Shown here in pieces: positions 54,787 through 63,924 of a stretch of 64,000 bases of DNA (positions are counted from its first letter, which is position 1; each line of letters opens with the position of its first letter). A program made the translations under genes and the position numbers. Source of the DNA: Arthrobacter globiformis NBRC 12137 (GTDB lineage Bacteria; Actinomycetota; Actinomycetes; Actinomycetales; Micrococcaceae); the NCBI RefSeq assembly GCF_000238915.1, contig NZ_BAEG01000035.1:1-64000 (forward strand). Reading direction: 5' to 3'. The notes beneath the pieces were generated by a model. That model ran no database searches. It was not told the DNA's origin and saw nothing but the letters and a program-made list of their open reading frames with translations.

Positions 54787-56109
54787 GTGACCAGTAGCAG
54801 GCACAACCACAATTGGCATTTTCCCTCCCGCCTCCTCGCACTCGGCATCGCAACCGCAACTGCGTTGGCGATCTCCGGGTGCACGTCCACGCCAACGCAG
54901 GCCCCCGCGTCGTCCACTGCACCGCCATCGGTGGCCCCTTCAACTACCGGCACGACGGCGGGAGGAAAGACAGGATCGGCGACTCTCGGCGGACTGGACA
55001 AAGCCAAGGTCCAGGACACTTTCCGGACTCTCGCCAAGGAGCTGCTCGTACCGGGAGCGGCCATGATGCTCCGCACCACGCAAGGCGACGTCAGCCTCAC
55101 CTACGGCGTGACGAGCGCAGGCGGGTCAACATCTGTCTCACTCGATGACCACATCCGCATCGGCTCCGTCACCAAGACGTGGACTGGGACCGTCATCCTG
55201 CAGCTCGTGCAGGAAGGCAAACTCAAGCTTGAGGATCCCGTTTCGAAGTACCGCTCTGACGTACCGAACGGCGACAACATCACCATCGAACAACTCCTGA
55301 CCATGCGTAGCGGAATCTACAACTACTCGGAGTCGTACGAGCTGAACAAGGCCCTCGACACCACGCCGCAACGGGTCTGGACGCCTGAGCAACTCGTGGC
55401 GATCGCCCTGCCGCTGCCCGCATACTTCGGCCCCGGCGAAGGCTTTCACTATTCGAACACCAACACGGTTCTGCTGGGGCTCATAGCCGAGAAACTGGAT
55501 GGCAAGGGCTTCGGCCAGATCGTGCGTGACCGGATCCTGGAACCACTGGGCCTGAAACAAACGTCGTTTCCGGCGGCGGAGTCTTCCGGCCTTCCCAAGC
55601 CTTTCTCCCGCGGCTACATGTACATGGACAACCTTCTCACCCTGTCCACGGCCAAGCTTCCCGCGGACTTGATCGCCAAGGCGCAGGACGGCTCATTGAA
55701 ACCGCATGACTACACAAACGCCAACCCTTCCTGGACGTGGGCCGCCGGGCAGGGAGTCTCCACGGCGGGCGACCTCATGACGTTGGCCGAGGGCCTCACC
55801 GATGGCAAGCTGCTCAACCCGGACCTACAAAAGAAGCGCATGGACAGCCTTGCGCCGATCGACCCGGACAACCCGGGCGCCGCGCGGTATGGCATGGCGC
55901 TGGCCCAGTTCGGCCCGCTCTACGGACACACCGGCGAACTCCCCGGCTACAACACCTTCATGGGCAGAGATCCGCAGAACAATGTGACCTTGGTAGTGTG
56001 GACCAACCTTGCACCGTCACCGGACGGACGGGATCCGGCGTCGACCATCGCCAAGGCAATCATCGGGGACCTCTACGGCGCAGCGCCGACAGGTCCAGCC
56101 ACGCGGTGA
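54787..56109 (+). CDS. serine beta-lactamase-fold lipoprotein (D-alanyl-D-alanine carboxypeptidase-like)
   Basis: A 440-residue class C beta-lactamase-family hydrolase. GTG 54787 follows GGGGAG; the ORF opens 55 codons earlier in unlikely sequence. The N-terminus is a lipoprotein signal with lipobox LAISGC, then a Ser/Thr/Pro linker. Catalytic Ser is in IGSVTKTW (SxxK), Tyr in IYNYSESY (YxS-like), and YGHTGELPGYN gives the HTG motif. It is anchored outside the membrane and likely acts on peptidoglycan peptides or small esters rather than on antibiotics. Monocistronic. Confidence 0.9.
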   Translation: MTSSRHNHNWHFPSRLLALGIATATALAISGCTSTPTQAPASSTAPPSVAPSTTGTTAGGKTGSATLGGLDKAKVQDTFRTLAKELLVPGAAMMLRTTQGDVSLTYGVTSAGGSTSVSLDDHIRIGSVTKTWTGTVILQLVQEGKLKLEDPVSKYRSDVPNGDNITIEQLLTMRSGIYNYSESYELNKALDTTPQRVWTPEQLVAIALPLPAYFGPGEGFHYSNTNTVLLGLIAEKLDGKGFGQIVRDRILEPLGLKQTSFPAAESSGLPKPFSRGYMYMDNLLTLSTAKLPADLIAKAQDGSLKPHDYTNANPSWTWAAGQGVSTAGDLMTLAEGLTDGKLLNPDLQKKRMDSLAPIDPDNPGAARYGMALAQFGPLYGHTGELPGYNTFMGRDPQNNVTLVVWTNLAPSPDGRDPASTIAKAIIGDLYGAAPTGPATR

Positions 56110-56284
56110 ACCTCAGACACGGCGTCGCCCGGCGCGCCCGAGGGCTTGGCGCCTGGCGACACCTGTCCAGAGGGAAAACCAGGCAAACCCGGCTCAACCT
56201 GGCCCTGCCTCCTCCAACGCAAAGATCACTCAGCTCGGGAATCCGGCCAGTCCTTCCACATCATCAACCGGCCGGTTTCGGGCC

Positions 56285-56461
56285 CAGCATCAAGGCGTCG
56301 GCCCCCTGAGTATGATCCTGCTGGTGGTCGGTGCCGGCGCGTTCTTCGGTGCGGTGCTCTCCGCCACCGGTGTTGGCAAGGCTGTTGCGGATTCGTTGGC
56401 CCAGGCCGGCCTTCCGATCATCCTGTCCGCCTTCGGGGAGGCCGGACGCTCCTCACGCTAG
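56285..56461 (+). pseudogene. gluconate permease (GntP family) fragment
   Basis: The reading VGPLSMILLVVGAGAFFGAV, then LSATGVGKAVADSLAQAGLP, is a diagnostic segment of GntP gluconate:H+ symporters. Both the first eight or so helices and the C-terminal helices are missing; the frame stops at 56461 after AFGEAGRSSR. A gene relic. Confidence 0.65.
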
Positions 56462-56483
56462 ATGCTGCAAGGGTTACGGTGAA

Positions 56484-58124
56484 TCAGTGCGGTGAGGTTT
56501 CCCGCTCGGCGTGCCGTCCGTCGTAAACAGTCCGGCCGCCGACGACTGTGCGCAGGACTTCCGTGCCGAGGAGCGCGGTTGGGCTTGCGGCCGCGAGAAC
56601 ATCAGTGTCGAGGACCACGAAGTCGGCGTAGAGGCCGGCGGCGAGGCGGCCGATCTCGTGCTCCGCGCCACACGTCCAGGCCGAGTCACGGGTGGCGTGT
56701 TCGATGGCGTGGGCAAGTGGTAGCGCAAAGTCCGGGACATTGGCCGCTGCGGTTGGGTCGAGGGCGGAGGCGCGGGTGGCGGCGACGTACATATTGGGCA
56801 GCGGCGCATGGGGCGACGTGGGGGAGTCGGTGCCGAAAGCGAGGCGCGCGCCAGCGTCCGTCATCCATGGCCACGGGAACCCGCGCTCGACGCGGTCGTC
56901 GTCGAGCTTTGCCCGCCAATTCGCACTGATGGCAGGGTCGGCGTGGACCGGCTGCATGCTCGCGGTGATACCGAGTGAAGCGAGGCGATCGACGTCGGCC
57001 CTGTCCACGAGCTCGAGGTGCTCGATCCGGTGACGGCGTTCGCGTGGGCCATTCTGAGCCACCGCGTGTTCGACGGCGCCGATCGCGATCCGCACTGATT
57101 CGTCTCCGATGGCGTGCATCGCGACTTTCAACCCGGCGGCATCGGCAGCTGCGACTACTGGTGCGAGCTCCTCGAGGCTCCAGATCGGGGCTGCGTTGGA
57201 CCCGTCGGCGTAGGGACTCCCGAGGGTCGCGGTGCAGCCGTCGATCGTGCCGTCGATGATCACCTTGATGCCGACCACGCGCAGGAAGGGCGAAGGGTGC
57301 TCGGCGGCAAGTTCGGCCGCCCGCTGAACCTGGGCGATGTTGTCTTCGGCGGAGCCGGTGTTGTTCACGCGCCAGTAGGCAATGAGCCGGCTGGTGAGGC
57401 TTCCGTCCTTGTCTGCCCGCTTGAATGATTCAAGGTCGGTCTCGTTGAATCCCATGTCGCATGCGGTGGTCACGCCGGTCTCGCGGTAGGCGCGTTGGAC
57501 GGCGGCGATGCTGGCCCCGTGTTCGTTCTCGCTAACTTGGGAATCCAGGAAGGGAAGCACGATGTCGTAGAAGGCGTTCTCGTCGATATAGCCTGTGGCG
57601 TGCCCGGCAGCATTGCGTTTGATGGTGCCGCCGAGCGGGTTCTGAGTGTCAGCCGTGATTCCCAGTTCTGCAAGAGCGGCCGTGTTCACCCACACAGAGT
57701 GAAAGTCGTATGCGAAGGCGTAGACGGGCTTCCCGGGAACTGCGGCATCGAGCATTCCGGCGTCGGGGACACTGCCCGGGATTGCTCCGTGCAACCAACC
57801 CGTGGCCAGGACCCGGGCAGCGGCAGGGCGCTCGGTGTCCCATGCCGTGATTCGCTGCTGGATCTCTTCGACGGACTTGGCGCCCCATAGGCTGACCTGG
57901 CCCAAGGCTTCGCCGGTGCCGAGCACGTGGGCGTGGCCGTCCACGAAACCGGGCACGACCAGTCGGCCCGCCAAGTCGATTCTCTCGGCATCCGGACGAA
58001 GGCGCTGTGCTGTGTCGGCGTCACCCACATAAAGGATTCGTTCGCCTTGGACAAGCATGGCCTCGGCCCAACGGCGGGTGTCCGAGGTGAAAATGCGGGC
58101 GTTCGTGTACAACTGGGTGCTCAC
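56484..58124 (-). CDS. YtcJ-like metal-dependent amidohydrolase
   Basis: A 546-residue enzyme of the amidohydrolase superfamily. GTG 58124 has AGGAC nine bases upstream. The N-terminal beta-sandwich start YTNARIFTSD is followed by GFVDGHAHVLG (His-x-His metal ligands), VIIDGTIDG, HAIGDES and HRIEHLE (His ligands), and FGTDSPTSPH with the catalytic Asp. It hydrolyses an amide or cyclic amide of unknown identity in the cytoplasm. Last gene of an operon with an NCS1 permease, amidase and agmatine deiminase. Confidence 0.92.
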   Translation of the reverse strand: MSTQLYTNARIFTSDTRRWAEAMLVQGERILYVGDADTAQRLRPDAERIDLAGRLVVPGFVDGHAHVLGTGEALGQVSLWGAKSVEEIQQRITAWDTERPAAARVLATGWLHGAIPGSVPDAGMLDAAVPGKPVYAFAYDFHSVWVNTAALAELGITADTQNPLGGTIKRNAAGHATGYIDENAFYDIVLPFLDSQVSENEHGASIAAVQRAYRETGVTTACDMGFNETDLESFKRADKDGSLTSRLIAYWRVNNTGSAEDNIAQVQRAAELAAEHPSPFLRVVGIKVIIDGTIDGCTATLGSPYADGSNAAPIWSLEELAPVVAAADAAGLKVAMHAIGDESVRIAIGAVEHAVAQNGPRERRHRIEHLELVDRADVDRLASLGITASMQPVHADPAISANWRAKLDDDRVERGFPWPWMTDAGARLAFGTDSPTSPHAPLPNMYVAATRASALDPTAAANVPDFALPLAHAIEHATRDSAWTCGAEHEIGRLAAGLYADFVVLDTDVLAAASPTALLGTEVLRTVVGGRTVYDGRHAERETSPH

Positions 58125-58237
58125 GTGCTGATGTCCTGCTTTCTGTTACTGCGTCGTCTGCCTCGTCCAGGGCATAGACCCTGTTTGTTGGCAGCTTGTT
58201 ATCGGGTTCGAGGGTGGACTGGTACCGGCGGTGTCTA

Positions 58238-59698
58238 TCAGGCGTTTGCAGTCTCCCTGTCGGCGACTTTCGGATTTACCCGGGGCCGGGTGAAGCGCGT
58301 CCACAGGGCGTATGCCGCTGCGGTGACAAATAGGGAGACCGGCACCGAGAGATCGATCCCGCCCATGGCCGCGGCGATGGGGCCGGTGTACAGGCTGCTG
58401 GTGAGGAATAGTGATGCCGTGCCTCCGCCGAGGATCACGGCGAGCAGGCCGGGGAGGTGCCATCCGCTGGTGTACCAGAAGGGGCTGCCGGGCCGTTCGT
58501 TGAAGAGGTCCTCCCCGCTGTAGCGGTTGCGTCGGATGATGACGTCGGTGGCGAAGATGGCCATGGTGGGTCCGGAGATAAGGATCAGCAGCTGCAGCAT
58601 CAGGTTGACCGCTTCCAGCAGGCTGGTGGACATCACCAGGTAGATGGTCAGTGTGGTGCCGATGGCGCCGACCACTACCGCTGCCGGGATGCGTCGGATC
58701 GGGATGCCGATGGACTGGAAGGCCATGCTGGCGGTGTACGTGGTCATGCCGTTGAGTGAGATGGTGTTGATGATGACGCCAGCCACGAAGATGGGTCCGA
58801 GCCAGGCCGGGAGCAGGGCGAGGAGCGCCGATTCGATGCCTAGATCCATGGCGGCTGCGTCAACGCCAGTGGCCAGCAGGGCGCCCACCGCGGTGAAGAA
58901 GGTGCTCGGCAGTATTCCGCCGAGTGCCGTGGCAGCGATGATGTGGGAGGGCTTGGTTGAGCGCGGCAGGTATCGGGCCATGTCCGGGCTGTTAGAAAAG
59001 GACAGCGGAGAGGAGGCGAGGATAGCGAATCCGACAGTCATCGAAGACCACAACGGGACACCCTGCAGAGATTCCGCGGGTGCATAGTTCCAATTGACGT
59101 GGGGCAGGATGAACGCCGTGACGAGCAGGAAGATGGCCAGCAGAATCACGGCCACCATGGGGTAGCTGCGAAGGATCAGACCGTGGCCGAACACCGCCAC
59201 GAGCACGGTGATTGCGGCTACAACAATGGTGACGAGCACAGGTCCGAGCACTGGATCAGTGAAGCCAAGCTGCGCGAGCAGTTCTGCCGCCATGAACGAG
59301 GATGCGAGCCAATTCAGTGCCAGGAACACGGAGGAGATGAACCAGCCATAGAAAGCGACGACGACCCTGTTCCCGCGGACTCCGTAAACTGCGCGGGTAA
59401 TAACCGATCCGGAAGTCCCGGCGGCGGGACCGCTAATGGCCACGAGGCCCGTCAGGAGCCAGGGAATGCCGCTGGCGATAATCACGAGGAACGCTTGCCA
59501 CAGTTCCATGCCAAGCAGGATCATGGACGCTCCCACGGCGAAGCTGAGCACGCTGACGCTGGGGGCTGCCCACACGGCAAAAAGGTCACGGGCCCGTCCA
59601 TGCCGTTCGGCCGCGCCGATGAGTTCGATGCCTCTGCTCTCGGCGTGGGACAGGGGTTCTTGGGGACTGACTGCATCAGTCTGATTGGGCTGGGACAA
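58238..59698 (-). CDS. NCS1-family nucleobase/hydantoin-type permease
   Basis: A 486-residue membrane protein with about 12 helices. The start is TTG with GAAAGGAACAGCG before it. Helix 1 (VWAAPSVSVLSFAVGASMIL) and WLLTGLVAISGPAAGTSGS have the NCS1 pattern, and SSPLSFSNSPDMARYLP is the helix-6/7 region. NCS1 proteins import purines, cytosine, allantoin or hydantoins with cation. In this operon it probably supplies the amide substrate hydrolysed by the amidohydrolase and amidase. Confidence 0.92.
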   Translation of the reverse strand: MSQPNQTDAVSPQEPLSHAESRGIELIGAAERHGRARDLFAVWAAPSVSVLSFAVGASMILLGMELWQAFLVIIASGIPWLLTGLVAISGPAAGTSGSVITRAVYGVRGNRVVVAFYGWFISSVFLALNWLASSFMAAELLAQLGFTDPVLGPVLVTIVVAAITVLVAVFGHGLILRSYPMVAVILLAIFLLVTAFILPHVNWNYAPAESLQGVPLWSSMTVGFAILASSPLSFSNSPDMARYLPRSTKPSHIIAATALGGILPSTFFTAVGALLATGVDAAAMDLGIESALLALLPAWLGPIFVAGVIINTISLNGMTTYTASMAFQSIGIPIRRIPAAVVVGAIGTTLTIYLVMSTSLLEAVNLMLQLLILISGPTMAIFATDVIIRRNRYSGEDLFNERPGSPFWYTSGWHLPGLLAVILGGGTASLFLTSSLYTGPIAAAMGGIDLSVPVSLFVTAAAYALWTRFTRPRVNPKVADRETANA

Positions 59699-59805
59699 CG
59701 CTGTTCCTTTCGGGCAGGGTTCGGCCGCACAGCGCTGTGGACCTGACCCTGTTAGCTGGTGGGGTGATCCGATGACGGGCCCTGTCGGCCTTCATCGCAT
59801 CAATT

Positions 59806-61623
59806 TCATGCGGTTGATTGCCCCGTGCTTTTCCGCGGGCTTGGGGTTTGGTACTTCCCTTGCCGGGAAGTTGTGCGGGGCGGCGGGATGCGGCGGCTGC
59901 CTGTGGCTTCGAACGCCGCGGCGAGGCGCAACAAGTGTGTGTCTGCGTAGGCCTTGCCGGCGATGGTCAGTCCCACCGGCATTCCGATGTCCGCTGCGGT
60001 GCCCATGGGGACTGTGACGGTAGGAATTCCCAGGTGCCTTGGGACAAGGTTTCCGTTGGCCACCCAGACGCCGTTGCCCCAGGCCAGGTCCGCGGAGCGT
60101 TCGTTGCGGTCGGCGTCGGCCGGTCCCACGTCTGCCGCTGCCGGGAAGATCACAGCATCGAGGCCCAGGCGGTCCATCCACTCTTCGAGATCCACCCTGC
60201 GCGTTTCCTCCAGCCCCTTCAGCCCTGCGGCCAGGTGCGGAATGTCGGGGAGGGAGGGAACCCCGTTCTGCCGGATCCAGGCAGGGTAGTCGCTGATGTC
60301 ATCCTCGAAGCCGTCGTACCGGTCCGGGATCGACCCGTCCGGTGCGGGGAAGATTGCATCCCCGTCCACGTCGGCGAGCCGGCAGAGATTCGGATCCCCG
60401 TTCGCGTCCAGGAAGTCGTTCCATGACCAGGCCGCCAGGTCGACGATTTCCCGGCGAAGGTACGCACTCGGAACCAAACCCCTGGTGGCTATGGTGGGCG
60501 CGCCGGGCCGGTCTCCTTCGTAATTGGACACCACAGGGAAATCGACCTCGACGACGTCTGCGCCGGCGGCTTCCAGGTCGCGCCGGGCGGCCTTCCACAG
60601 GTTGATGATGGATGCGCGGGTTTCAATGCGCTTGCCGGTGGGCCCGCCGATGCCGGGTTTCTCCACGGTACCGGCGTCGGGATCCGCGTTGATGTACATC
60701 CGGGGGACGCCGAGGCGTTTGCCGGCCAGGACGCGGGTTGCACCGGTTTTGTCGGCGACGGCGAGGTCCAGGTACGAGGCGGGCCGGACCTCCGAGGCCT
60801 TCGGGATCTCCACCCAGGGCTGGACGCGCCAGAAGTCCCCGCGGGTTTCGCCGTCGTCTGCCACCACCACGTCGAGTACTTCCAGGAGGTCATCCATCGT
60901 CCGGGTATGGGGAACCACCACGTCCATCGTGGGAACCAGCGGCCAGTTGCCCCGGACGGAGATAACGCCCCGTGACGGGGTGTAGGCGCAGAGCGCATTG
61001 TTCGACGCCGGCGCCCGGCCCGAGGACCAGGTCTCCTCCGCCAGCCCGAACGCCGCGAAGCTTGCTGCCGTCGCCGTGCCTGAACCGTTGGAGGACCCCG
61101 AAGCGAATGCGGCCGTGAGGTAGTCTGCGTTGTAGGGGCTTTCAGCCCGGCCGTAGACACCGCGCTGCATGCCGCCGTTGGCCATCGGCGGCATGTTCGT
61201 CAGGCCGATCAGGATGGCCCCTCCAGCCCGCAGCCGTTCGATGGTGAAGGCGTCTTTCTGCGCCACGAGGTCTTTGAAGGCGGGCGAGCCTGCAGCGACC
61301 GTCAGTCCGCGGACCTGGTAGCTGTTTTTCGCGGTGTAGGGGATGCCGTCCAGTGGGCCCAGTGTCGATCCCTGCGCGCGGCGTTCATCCGAGGCCCTCG
61401 CTTCTGCCAAGGCATCGGGGTTCATTACCACCAGCGCATTCAGGCGGATGCCGGAGCTGTCATAGGTCTCTATCCGCTGCAGGTACTGGCGGACCAGTTC
61501 CTCGCTGGTCGCCCTGCCTGCCTCCAGCGCCCGGCGCAGCTGCTTGATGGTGGCTTCCACCACGTCGAATCCGGTGGTGGGCAAGCCTTGGTGGGACGAA
61601 TTGAGGGGATGCGAGAGGCTCAT
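59806..61623 (-). CDS. amidase (amidase signature family)
   Basis: A 605-residue amidase. ATG 61623 overlaps the agmatine deiminase stop (ATGA), which decides the start; the ORF opens 56 codons further. The Ser-cisSer-Lys triad is Lys99 (YTAKNSY), the cis-Ser in FASGSSNGSG (177-178), and the nucleophile in the TWSSGRAP stretch near 201. It is longer than most family members (about 450-500), with extra sequence in the C-terminal half. It releases ammonia from an amide, consistent with action after agmatine deiminase or on a related carbamoyl compound. Confidence 0.9.
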   Translation of the reverse strand: MSLSHPLNSSHQGLPTTGFDVVEATIKQLRRALEAGRATSEELVRQYLQRIETYDSSGIRLNALVVMNPDALAEARASDERRAQGSTLGPLDGIPYTAKNSYQVRGLTVAAGSPAFKDLVAQKDAFTIERLRAGGAILIGLTNMPPMANGGMQRGVYGRAESPYNADYLTAAFASGSSNGSGTATAASFAAFGLAEETWSSGRAPASNNALCAYTPSRGVISVRGNWPLVPTMDVVVPHTRTMDDLLEVLDVVVADDGETRGDFWRVQPWVEIPKASEVRPASYLDLAVADKTGATRVLAGKRLGVPRMYINADPDAGTVEKPGIGGPTGKRIETRASIINLWKAARRDLEAAGADVVEVDFPVVSNYEGDRPGAPTIATRGLVPSAYLRREIVDLAAWSWNDFLDANGDPNLCRLADVDGDAIFPAPDGSIPDRYDGFEDDISDYPAWIRQNGVPSLPDIPHLAAGLKGLEETRRVDLEEWMDRLGLDAVIFPAAADVGPADADRNERSADLAWGNGVWVANGNLVPRHLGIPTVTVPMGTAADIGMPVGLTIAGKAYADTHLLRLAAAFEATGSRRIPPPRTTSRQGKYQTPSPRKSTGQSTA

Positions 61624-62738
61624 TGTGCGCCGCCTTCCGCTGCGGGCTCGGGTTGCTGCTGGGTGATGCAGTGGATGCCGCCGCCAAAGGCGAAGATGTC
61701 CCGCGCGTCGACAAGCTCCACCGTTCGGCCCGGATAGGCACGTTCGAGGATCCCCGCAGCGATGGCATCGTTGGGGTCGTCGAAGGCGCACAGCACGACC
61801 ACGTTGTTGGCCACGTAATGGTTGATGTAGGACCAGTCCACGAACCCTTCATCGTCTCTTAGGACGGTGGGTGCGGGTACCGCAATGATGCGCAGAGGCC
61901 GGTCATGCGCGTCCAACTCCCCGGCGAGGACGGCGTGAAGCTCCCTGCAGATCTCGTAATCCGGATGAGCCGGGTCGTCCTGGCGGTGCAGCAGGACCGT
62001 GCCGGGGCCGGCGAAGGTGGCGACGATGTCCACGTGTCCGCGGGTGCCGAATTCGTCGTAGTCACGGGTGAGGCCCCGTGGCAGCCAGATGGCTTTCGTG
62101 GTGCCCAGCGCGTTATGGATCTCCGCTTCTACCGACTCCTTGGTTGCGCCAGGGTTGCGCGTGGGATCCAGCTGCACCGTCTCGGTCAGCAGCACGGTTC
62201 CGTTCCCGTCCACATGGATTCCACCGCCCTCGTTGACCAGGGAGCTGGACCGGACCGGGACGCCGGCTTCGGCGGCAACGGCGCAGGCCACGTCCTTGTC
62301 TTTGGACCAGACTGCCCACTCCTGGGCGCCCCAGCCGTTAAAGACCCAGTCGATGGCGGCCACCGAGCCGTCCTGGTGCCGGGTGAACGTGGGGCCGCTG
62401 TCCCGCATCCAGGCGTCGTCAAGCGGAACCTGCACCACACGGATGCCCTCGCCGAGCCATTCCCTGGCCGTGGTGGCGTCCCGGGGGTCCGCCACCACGG
62501 TGACGGGTTCGTAGCGGGCGATCGTCCGGGCCACCCTGGACCAGGCTTCGCGGGCCCTGTCCAGCGTGGGGCTTCCGGCCGGACCGAAGGTTTCGTTGGG
62601 CGGCGGGAAGGCCATCCACGTCCGGTGGTGTGCCTCCCATTCGGCCGGCATGTGGCTGGCCGCCACGGCGGTGGCGGCGCGTGGGGCTGGGGCGGGTTTT
62701 ATTCGCTTCGCGACGTCCTTCGGGTCAAGATTCAGCAT
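61620..62738 (-). CDS. agmatine deiminase (porphyromonas-type peptidylarginine deiminase family)
   Basis: A 372-residue guanidino-group-modifying enzyme. ATG 62738 follows AAAGGAC. Key positions are MPAEWEAHHRTWMAFP, the Asp in LDDAWMRDSGPTF, EGGGIHVDGNGT, RGHVDIVATF (His) and the catalytic Cys in GGGIHCITQQ at the C-terminus. It converts agmatine to N-carbamoylputrescine and ammonia. First gene of the operon behind a palindromic operator at 62780, overlapping the amidase, which may act on the product. An extra N-terminal stretch of about 28 residues precedes the usual start. Confidence 0.93.
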   Translation of the reverse strand: MLNLDPKDVAKRIKPAPAPRAATAVAASHMPAEWEAHHRTWMAFPPPNETFGPAGSPTLDRAREAWSRVARTIARYEPVTVVADPRDATTAREWLGEGIRVVQVPLDDAWMRDSGPTFTRHQDGSVAAIDWVFNGWGAQEWAVWSKDKDVACAVAAEAGVPVRSSSLVNEGGGIHVDGNGTVLLTETVQLDPTRNPGATKESVEAEIHNALGTTKAIWLPRGLTRDYDEFGTRGHVDIVATFAGPGTVLLHRQDDPAHPDYEICRELHAVLAGELDAHDRPLRIIAVPAPTVLRDDEGFVDWSYINHYVANNVVVLCAFDDPNDAIAAGILERAYPGRTVELVDARDIFAFGGGIHCITQQQPEPAAEGGAQ

Positions 62739-62779
62739 GATGTCCTTTCTTTGTGGCCGCCTACGTGACGCGAACCACT

Positions 62780-62798
62780 AAATGAATGTCATTCATTT
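62780..62798 (-). promoter_or_regulatory. perfect 19-bp palindrome, TetR-type operator
   Basis: AAATGAATG, one base, then CATTCATTT. The arms are exactly complementary, and the site lies about 40 bases upstream of the agmatine deiminase start. The form is typical of TetR-family operators. No TetR gene is in the window; it may be just beyond the right end. Confidence 0.7.
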
Positions 62799-62855
62799 TA
62801 GGGCATGACAGCGTGGGAACGGGCTATGCAGGTCATTTTCTGACGATCTGAGGTC

Positions 62856-63890
62856 TTACGGTTCCTCGCCGAGTTCCGTGGTGGGGACCTTGGAGGTTTC
62901 CTTTAGACCCAGGACGCACAGGACAAGCACCAGGCATGCCAGGCCGGAGTAGAGGGCGATGCCGAGCGAACCACGGTTGAATGCGATGAACAGTGCTGTG
63001 GCGATGCTTGCTGCCGTGCCGCCGCCCAGCGCGGCACCCGTCTGGTACGTGGCCGAGATGGAGGAGTAGCGGCTTTCCTTGGAGAACTGTTCACCCAGGA
63101 AGGCGGGGATGCAGCCCTGCGGCATGGCCATGAACAGGTTGACCAGGATAAAGGCCACGGTGGCGAGGAAAATAACCTGGCTGTCCACCATGCCGAAGAA
63201 CAGGAAGAAGAAGGCCCTGCGGGTGCGGGCGATGATGCCGACCAGAACCAGCAGTCCGCCCAGCCAGAACGGGACACGCCATGCCCAGGCAAGAAGTTCG
63301 GATTCGGGCAGGAGTGTCATCACCGTGAAGACGCCAGTGCCGAACAGGCTGCCGATGCCAATGCCGGTACTGGTGAAGCTGCCCCACAGGCCGCGGCGGT
63401 TCTGGGGGGAGTTCTCAATGCCGAACAGGGCTGCGCCGCCCCATTCACCGCCTGCCGCGAAGCCCTGCACCAGGCGCAAGGCCACGAGCAGGACGGGGGC
63501 GAACAGTCCCAGGTTGTCGTACGTGGGGAGGCACCCGATGAGGAAGGTGCTGGTGCCCATGAGCAAGAGGGTCATGACGAGCATGGACTTCCGGCCGAGG
63601 CGGTCTCCGAAGTGCCCCACCACGATGCCCCCCAGCGGACGCACGATGAACCCGGCGCCGAAGGCGGCGAAGGCCATCAGGGTTCCCGTGAGCCGGTCCG
63701 TTGCGGGGAAGAAAAGGGTGGGGAACACCAGCGCGGCGGCGAGTCCATAAACGATGAAGTCATAGAACTCCAGTGCGGTGCCGAAACCGGAAATGAAGAA
63801 AGTGCGGACTGCAGTGGTGGCCTGGGCGCCAAGGCCTTTTGCACTCTGCGGTGTCGACGGTGACACCGGGGAGGACTGTGTTTGGGACAT
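62856..63890 (-). CDS. MHS-family transporter with an internal deletion
   Basis: A 344-residue symporter-like protein; MHS proteins are usually 430-460. ATG 63890 is preferred because AAAGG is nine bases upstream. Helices 1-6 are normal (SGFGTALEFYDFIVYG, FIVRPLGGIVVGHFGDRLGR, RLVQGFAAGGEWGGAALFG). After LVLVGIIARTRR, where the central loop with ETPVF-like sequence and helices 7-8 should follow, the sequence jumps to FFFLFFGMVDSQVIFLATVA. About 90-100 residues are missing in frame. It is probably a non-functional or altered transporter. It lies upstream of the nitrogen operon with the operator between them. Confidence 0.75.
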   Translation of the reverse strand: MSQTQSSPVSPSTPQSAKGLGAQATTAVRTFFISGFGTALEFYDFIVYGLAAALVFPTLFFPATDRLTGTLMAFAAFGAGFIVRPLGGIVVGHFGDRLGRKSMLVMTLLLMGTSTFLIGCLPTYDNLGLFAPVLLVALRLVQGFAAGGEWGGAALFGIENSPQNRRGLWGSFTSTGIGIGSLFGTGVFTVMTLLPESELLAWAWRVPFWLGGLLVLVGIIARTRRAFFFLFFGMVDSQVIFLATVAFILVNLFMAMPQGCIPAFLGEQFSKESRYSSISATYQTGAALGGGTAASIATALFIAFNRGSLGIALYSGLACLVLVLCVLGLKETSKVPTTELGEEP

Positions 63891-63924
63891 GGGGGTCATC
63901 CTTTGGGGGAGAGGTGGGAGGGAG

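Noticed and set aside
54787..56109. Antibiotic-resistance beta-lactamase
   Set aside because: The fold is class C-like, but the lipoprotein anchor and divergent motifs fit carboxypeptidase/esterase relatives; no resistance context.
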